Assembly: GCA_013420905.1 (NCBI GenBank)
Contig: JAAXNY010000014.1
Location: 62,001 to 126,000, forward strand
Reading direction: 5' to 3'
Source of the DNA: Collybia mongolica
Taxonomy: Eukaryota; Basidiomycota; Agaricomycetes; Agaricales; Clitocybaceae
Length of the DNA: 64,000 nucleotides
The position numbers and the translations under genes are program-made. Under the pieces are notes generated by a model. The model saw nothing but the letters and a program-made list of their open reading frames with translations, was not told the origin of the DNA and made no database searches. Shown here piece after piece: positions 59,884-64,000 of this stretch. Each line of letters starts with the position of its first letter. Within the stretch, counting starts at the first letter, position 1.

Positions 59884-61623
59884 ATGTCGTCTCTTGATTC
59901 TGTTCAGCGCGAATTTGATCCCAAGAATATGCCTTTCAGAAGGCTTGGCTCGAGTGGTTTACGCGTCCCGCTCTTTTCTCTCGGAGGATGTGCGTATCTG
60001 AGCCTCTTTGATTCAATAACGTCTGATAAGGATAATTATAGGGCTTACTCTGGGAGGCTCTGTGACGGGAGACCCCGTCAAAGTGAGCTGCTTCAAGAAC
60101 GAGAATCATGAACATTGAGATATTGATGTCATCAGGAAATTATCAAAACCGCCTTTGAAGCCGGAATTAATATGTTCGACACTGCGGAGACATACTCAGG
60201 AGGAAAGTCCGAGAAGGAGATGTACGTAATTTTCGAAATTCAAGGTCGTGATGGTCTGACCACCTGCCCCAAGGGGCCGCGTTATCAAAGAGCTTGGCTT
60301 TCGTCGAACCGACCTCGTCGTAACAACAAAAATATTCTGGGGGGTCCGTAAAGGGCCGAATGCTGGTGGATTATCTCGCAAACAGTGCGTTTCCTATTGC
60401 TTTAATTTTGTATCAGATACACTGACACGAAGAAGTATTATTGAAGGGACCCAGGAGAGCTTGGAGCGTCTTGGACTGGATTATGTCGATGTGATCTTCG
60501 CTCACCGCCCAGATTCCAACGGTAAGTCTCATAGCATACCCACTGGCAGGTCCCTAATGTTAATAACGTGGCATTTTTGCAGTCCCAATGGAGGAAGTTG
60601 TCCGAGCCTTTAACTATGTTATCGAAAAAGGATGGGTGCGTATTTAGATTTAATCATTCGAGTCTCTACTTATATTCTACAGGCATTTTATTGGGCCACA
60701 TCTGAGTGGTCAGCGCGAGAAATAGAAGAGGCTCACCGTAATATTACACCACAATGTTCTTTTTGGCCAAGAATCCTGACTTTGCGTTCACAGATGTAGC
60801 CGACAAGTTCAATTTAATTGGGCCTGTCGCAGAGCAATGCCAACACAAGTGAGATTATGAACAATTTCCATAGCACACATCATAACTTATCACACCAATA
60901 GCATGTTCCACCGTGAACGTCCAGAGAAGGAATATGCGTATGCAGCAATTTTCTGTTCTTGAAACGCCCAACTCATACTCGCCGCAGGCCATTGTACAAA
61001 AAGTATGGCATTAGTACCACAACTTGGTCACCTCTTGCTAGTGGACTCCTGACCGGAAAGGTATCCTCATTGACAACCCCTCACCCGCGAGTTCTTGATG
61101 AATCTCTCTACACTCTAGTATAACGACGGTATCCCCGAAGGCTCTCGTCTCGCCACTCTCCCAATGTTCAAAAACACCGTTGACAGCCTACAGCAGGAGG
61201 AAGGCAAAGAGAAGATCCGTAAAGTCAGAGAGCTCACGAAGCTCGCGCAGGATGGTATGTACCGTCACCATCTCATTCGCTCCTATTTTCCTTCCGAGGC
61301 CACCTACTTATCTACCCTGTCGCTCAGAGCTTCAAACAACACCCTCGGCGCTAGCGCTCGCATGGGTCGCCAAGAATCCCAACACTTCTACGGTTATTCT
61401 CGGCGCCTCAAGCCATGAGCAGATCACCGAGAACCTGAAGGCTCTTGAGGTACTCCCTCGCTTGACGGATGAGATTATGGAGAAAATTGAGAAGATTTTG
61501 AACAACAAGCCGATACCGCCGGTATGCATTCGTGTTTAATGAAATTTAGCCAAGGGTTAAAGACTGCTTCTTTCGCAGACCAACTATGGGCGTCCCCCGC
61601 TGGATCTCATGGGCAGACTTTGA
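59884..61623 (+). CDS. aldo/keto reductase, voltage-gated K+ channel beta-subunit type
   Basis: Thirteen exons (59884-59989, 60042-60082, 60136-60221, 60274-60384, 60436-60521, 60583-60635, 60683-60737, 60794-60848, 60902-60937, 60988-61060, 61119-61254, 61328-61521, 61579-61623) total 358 residues. The model has the (beta/alpha)8 reductase landmarks. [15 protein letters not shown] opens it, [13 protein letters not shown] holds the catalytic Asp and Tyr, VVTTKIFWG the Lys, and VIFAHRPD the His. [13 protein letters not shown] and [17 protein letters not shown] are the NADP(H)-binding parts typical of the KCNAB/AKR6 branch. It should be a cytosolic NADPH-dependent carbonyl reductase, substrate unknown. 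All introns are about 45-67 bp with GT-AG ends. Confidence 0.9.
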
Positions 61624-62652
61624 GGTTTTACCTCACGTCGAGGGGTTTGTATGGTGATTATGCGGAACTTGATTCTTTCGGCAAGAGGAAATATACAAGT
61701 GCTCGATTTCAATACCTCAGCAGTCAAAGAATTGACCGACTGGGTACTTACAAAGCTAATTATTGGGGAGCTTACTCCCCCTTTGTATAGGTGGCCCCAG
61801 AATTCTAAACGGCATGTGATAGCACTTGTTGTGGTTTTGTTCGGTTTTCGTCACCCCATGAGAAAAAAGCTTCCACAGCCAGCAAGTGCTGGGTGTAGCC
61901 ATGTGCAGAACACTCCATGGAAAAGGCTTGAATAACCACACCCTGTTCAGTATCTCGATCTGTTATCTAACTGTCATCTAAGTACCATGTAAGTATATCT
62001 GTCTATTAATTGGCTAGAACTATCTGTTACATATTCCCTTATCATGTGCCCCATCTATCTTTTTCTTCTTACTCATTGTTGCTTACTTGCAATTTACGAG
62101 TCCTTATGTTTACATAAGTAACTCGTTCATCATCCTGGGTTTGTGGGGAAAATTCAGTGTACCCAACAAGATCCAGTGTTGTTTTTCCCATGGTTAGTAA
62201 GTTTGAAGTGTTCCGAGATTTCATTAGAACATGATCAGTAAACATTTTGAAGTACATCAGTAAGACTTTGTAGTCATGGAAATATTTTTCTAACTGTGGG
62301 AATCAAAATTAGCCAACATGCGGATTTCGAGCAAAAAAGGCAACTGCTAACATGGGCTGCATTTAATAATATAAATTCGAGTTGATTGGTCTTTTTCTTG
62401 GGATATCTCAAGAATTTGACGCTTCTTGATCTTTTACCACCACCATCCGACCGTGGGAATTTGTCCCTCCTGCACTAGGTTGTCCCTAAACTACCTAACA
62501 CCTCATCCCTAATCGACATTGCCTTTCATCAGACCACTCTTTCAGCCTGGGCCACTATCCTTTTATACCATATCCAAATTTTTAACTTATCAGAGCTGAT
62601 CCTGACTATCTGCAGGGTCATCTCATCTTGCCTGTACTGGGGGCTCCACTTA
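61624..62652. other. intergenic, no gene seen
   Basis: AT-rich in parts. No supported coding sequence lies between the reductase and the transposon remnant. Confidence 0.45.
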
Positions 62653-63015
62653 CAGTGGCTCAAAAAACTGCCCCAATGTTTGTACATTTTTGAAAGATCA
62701 ATATGGTATGAAGTGCTGACATAAGCAGGGGACCTGGGGTAATTATGTAAGATACTATGACATCGTGGCTTTCCAATGGACCCTGGATCATGTGATTTGG
62801 ATCAAAACCCATTAAGCTATAGGCCAAACAAAATGATTACTCATTGGGGCAGTTTTTTGACCCTCTATTAATTTTCTATCTAATACTTTGTATGACCACC
62901 TTTTGCCTTTATAACTGCTTGTATCTGCCTGGGCATACTTTCTATCAGGTTTTGGCATACCTCTGGTGGAATTTCACCCCACTCTTCAGCCAATCTATCC
63001 CACAACTCATGTACT
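62653..63015 (-). mobile_element. Tc1/mariner transposon remnant, 3' end
   Basis: The left end shows a TA dinucleotide (62651-62652) followed by CAGTGGCTCAAAAAACTG, a typical Tc1-type terminal repeat. An inverted copy of part of it lies at 62842-62863. On the minus strand 63015-62880 encodes the last 45 residues of a Tc1-like transposase, including DRLAEEWGEIPPEVCQNLIE and ending KAKGGHTKY before a stop. The catalytic core is absent because a gypsy LTR starts at 63016, so the rest of the element should lie beyond the window. Confidence 0.8.
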
Positions 63016-63437
63016 TGTAAGGGCAACTCCGGCGGAGTGCGCGCGAACTTAGTAGAGCGGGCCGACGCTGGTGGAGGGGATCCTAAGAGATGTATTCACT
63101 TGTACGACATATGTGCTACTCACCTGGTGGAGGGGATCCTAAGAGAATTCTCTGAGGAGCCTCCATCAGGGGGGGTGTGCTATATACCTAGTACTACATT
63201 AAATACACGTTCCCGGTGCGGTACGACGACACACGTTGGGTTAGCGAAGGTCACGTGACCGTGCCCTTGATAGTCCGAACAAGTGCGAAGTCCGGCGGCG
63301 AACTGCGCGCGAAGTAGAGAGTGGGGGTGCGTGTGGGCGTAGGTAATGAACGTGCGATGTAGTGAATGTAATGGAGTGAGATTCGGCGAAGTAAGGCTAG
63401 ATCGGCGAAGTAAGGCGGAAATGGAGTTCCCCTTACA
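63016..63437 (-). repeat. chromovirus 3' LTR
   Basis: 422 bp. The plus-strand ends TGTAAGGGCAACTCC and GGAGTTCCCCTTACA are imperfect inverted repeats with TG...CA termini. Inside are two copies of GGTGGAGGGGATCCTAAGAG (near 63070 and 63122) and two copies of CGGCGAAGTAAGGC (near 63384 and 63402). Confidence 0.8.
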
Positions 63438-63448
63438 TTACCCCCCTT

Positions 63449-64000
63449 CTAGGTTCGCGTGTCTTCACGCCGGCGTTGGAACGGGATCTGTGCGAATTGG
63501 ACGCGTTGTACGAGTCGCGGTGCTCCGGGGTTGCGTCTGTAGAATTCGGCGACCAACTCGTCCGCATTCACCTTGTCGGCGGGTTCCCAGGTGTTCTGTT
63601 CGTAGCTGTAGCCCTTCCAGGCGACCAGGTACTGCAGCTTGTTCCTGTAAATCCGGCTGTCCATGATCTCCTGAACCTCATAATGTACCTCGCCGTCTAT
63701 GAGAGTGGGTTCAGGGACTTCGGTGACCGTTCTACCGGGTATTGGGTCGTGCGGCGCGGGTAGGAGTTTGACAACATGGAAGACCGGGTGGATGCGCGAT
63801 AGCGCCGGCGGGAGTTTGAGGCGGTAGGCGTGCGATCCAACCTTGGCTTCGATGGGGTAGGGCCCGATGTAGCGGTGAGCCAGTTTCTGCGACGGTCGAG
63901 TGATACGAATCCAAATACATCCGGTCTCCAACCTGGTAGTCGGGTGTTGGGTTTCGGCGGCGATTGTAGTACATCGCCATCTCGTCCTTGGCTTTGGCTA
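63449..64000 (-). pseudogene. gypsy Pol C-terminus with chromodomain, frameshifted, truncated by the window
   Basis: The downstream frame (63931-63449) encodes the integrase C-terminal GPY/F-like segment (LAHRYIGPYPIEAKVGSHAY ... PVFHVVKLLP). A chromodomain follows (EVHYEVQEIMDSR ... YLVAWKGYSYEQNTWEPA), which targets integration to modified chromatin in this clade. The upstream part (MAMYYNRRRNPTPDYQVGDR) is in another frame. The two meet near 63900-63920, where a few residues of the usual linker are missing, so a frameshifting deletion is likely. Confidence 0.82.

Larger units (their letters stand above)
63016..64000 (-). mobile_element. chromovirus-type Ty3/gypsy element, 3' end
   Basis: The minus-strand element contributes its 3' LTR (63437-63016), a polypurine tract (63450-63438) and the end of Pol. 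It interrupts the Tc1 transposase. The bases GTACT at 63011-63015 should be one copy of a 5-bp target duplication, with the other copy beyond the window. Confidence 0.8.

Overview
The window reads as nuclear DNA of a filamentous basidiomycete, probably an Agaricomycete. The evidence is many short introns (43-102 bp where I could place them), tandem F-box/leucine-rich genes, secreted fungalysin (M36) proteases, an AIG1-like G-domain protein and a dense load of LTR retrotransposons. A Rhizoctonia/Ceratobasidiaceae-like genome would fit, but the species cannot be proved from the sequence alone. No rRNA, tRNA, CRISPR or prokaryotic features were seen.

Layout. (1) 1-14930: a nest of retrotransposons. 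A Ty1/copia element on the minus strand (gag at 14574-13549, protease-integrase at 1915-17) is split by a complete Ty3/gypsy element on the plus strand. The gypsy element has two 1003-bp LTRs (1916-2918 and 12542-13544) that look identical, an ACGC target duplication, a gag-protease frame and a pol frame joined by a -1 slippery heptamer. It also carries an antisense gene of three exons (12018-10345) encoding a nuclear-looking protein with a Zn2Cys6-like cysteine cluster. The copia insertion appears to have truncated an F-box-like gene (14931-15814). (2) 19082-24279: an F-box cluster of two intact genes with a nonsense-riddled relic between them. (3) 24280-31191: no recognisable genes. (4) 31192-32006: a three-exon, apparently tail-anchored protoglobin. 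(5) 34721-35889: a decayed gene with an MLKL-like/HeLo-like N-terminal helical domain, a PPAQ-repeat linker and an Asn/Ser/Thr-rich C-terminus. (6) 43852-41989: an eight-exon gene encoding two tandem P-loop GTPase domains. (7) 44720-46809: a 2.1-kb inverted repeat made of short CCAATGG/CCATTGG-type repeats. (8) 50941-58936: two complete 18-exon fungalysin genes flanking a third, ruined copy. (9) 59884-61623: a 13-exon aldo/keto reductase of the potassium-channel beta-subunit type. (10) 62653-64000: a Tc1/mariner remnant interrupted by the LTR and 3' end of a chromodomain gypsy element.

How it fits together. The left and right ends are transposon nests. The middle is a gene-poor interval with rapidly duplicating families: F-box, G-domain and protease. 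The exon models for the antisense gene, the double-G-domain gene, the protoglobin, both fungalysins and the reductase were assembled by eye from splice signals and frame. In each case the exon lengths sum to a whole number of codons with no internal stop.

The two most interesting systems are the spliced antisense gene riding in the gypsy element, flanked by duplicated polypurine tracts, and the double G-domain gene whose two halves share exon lengths and intron phases.
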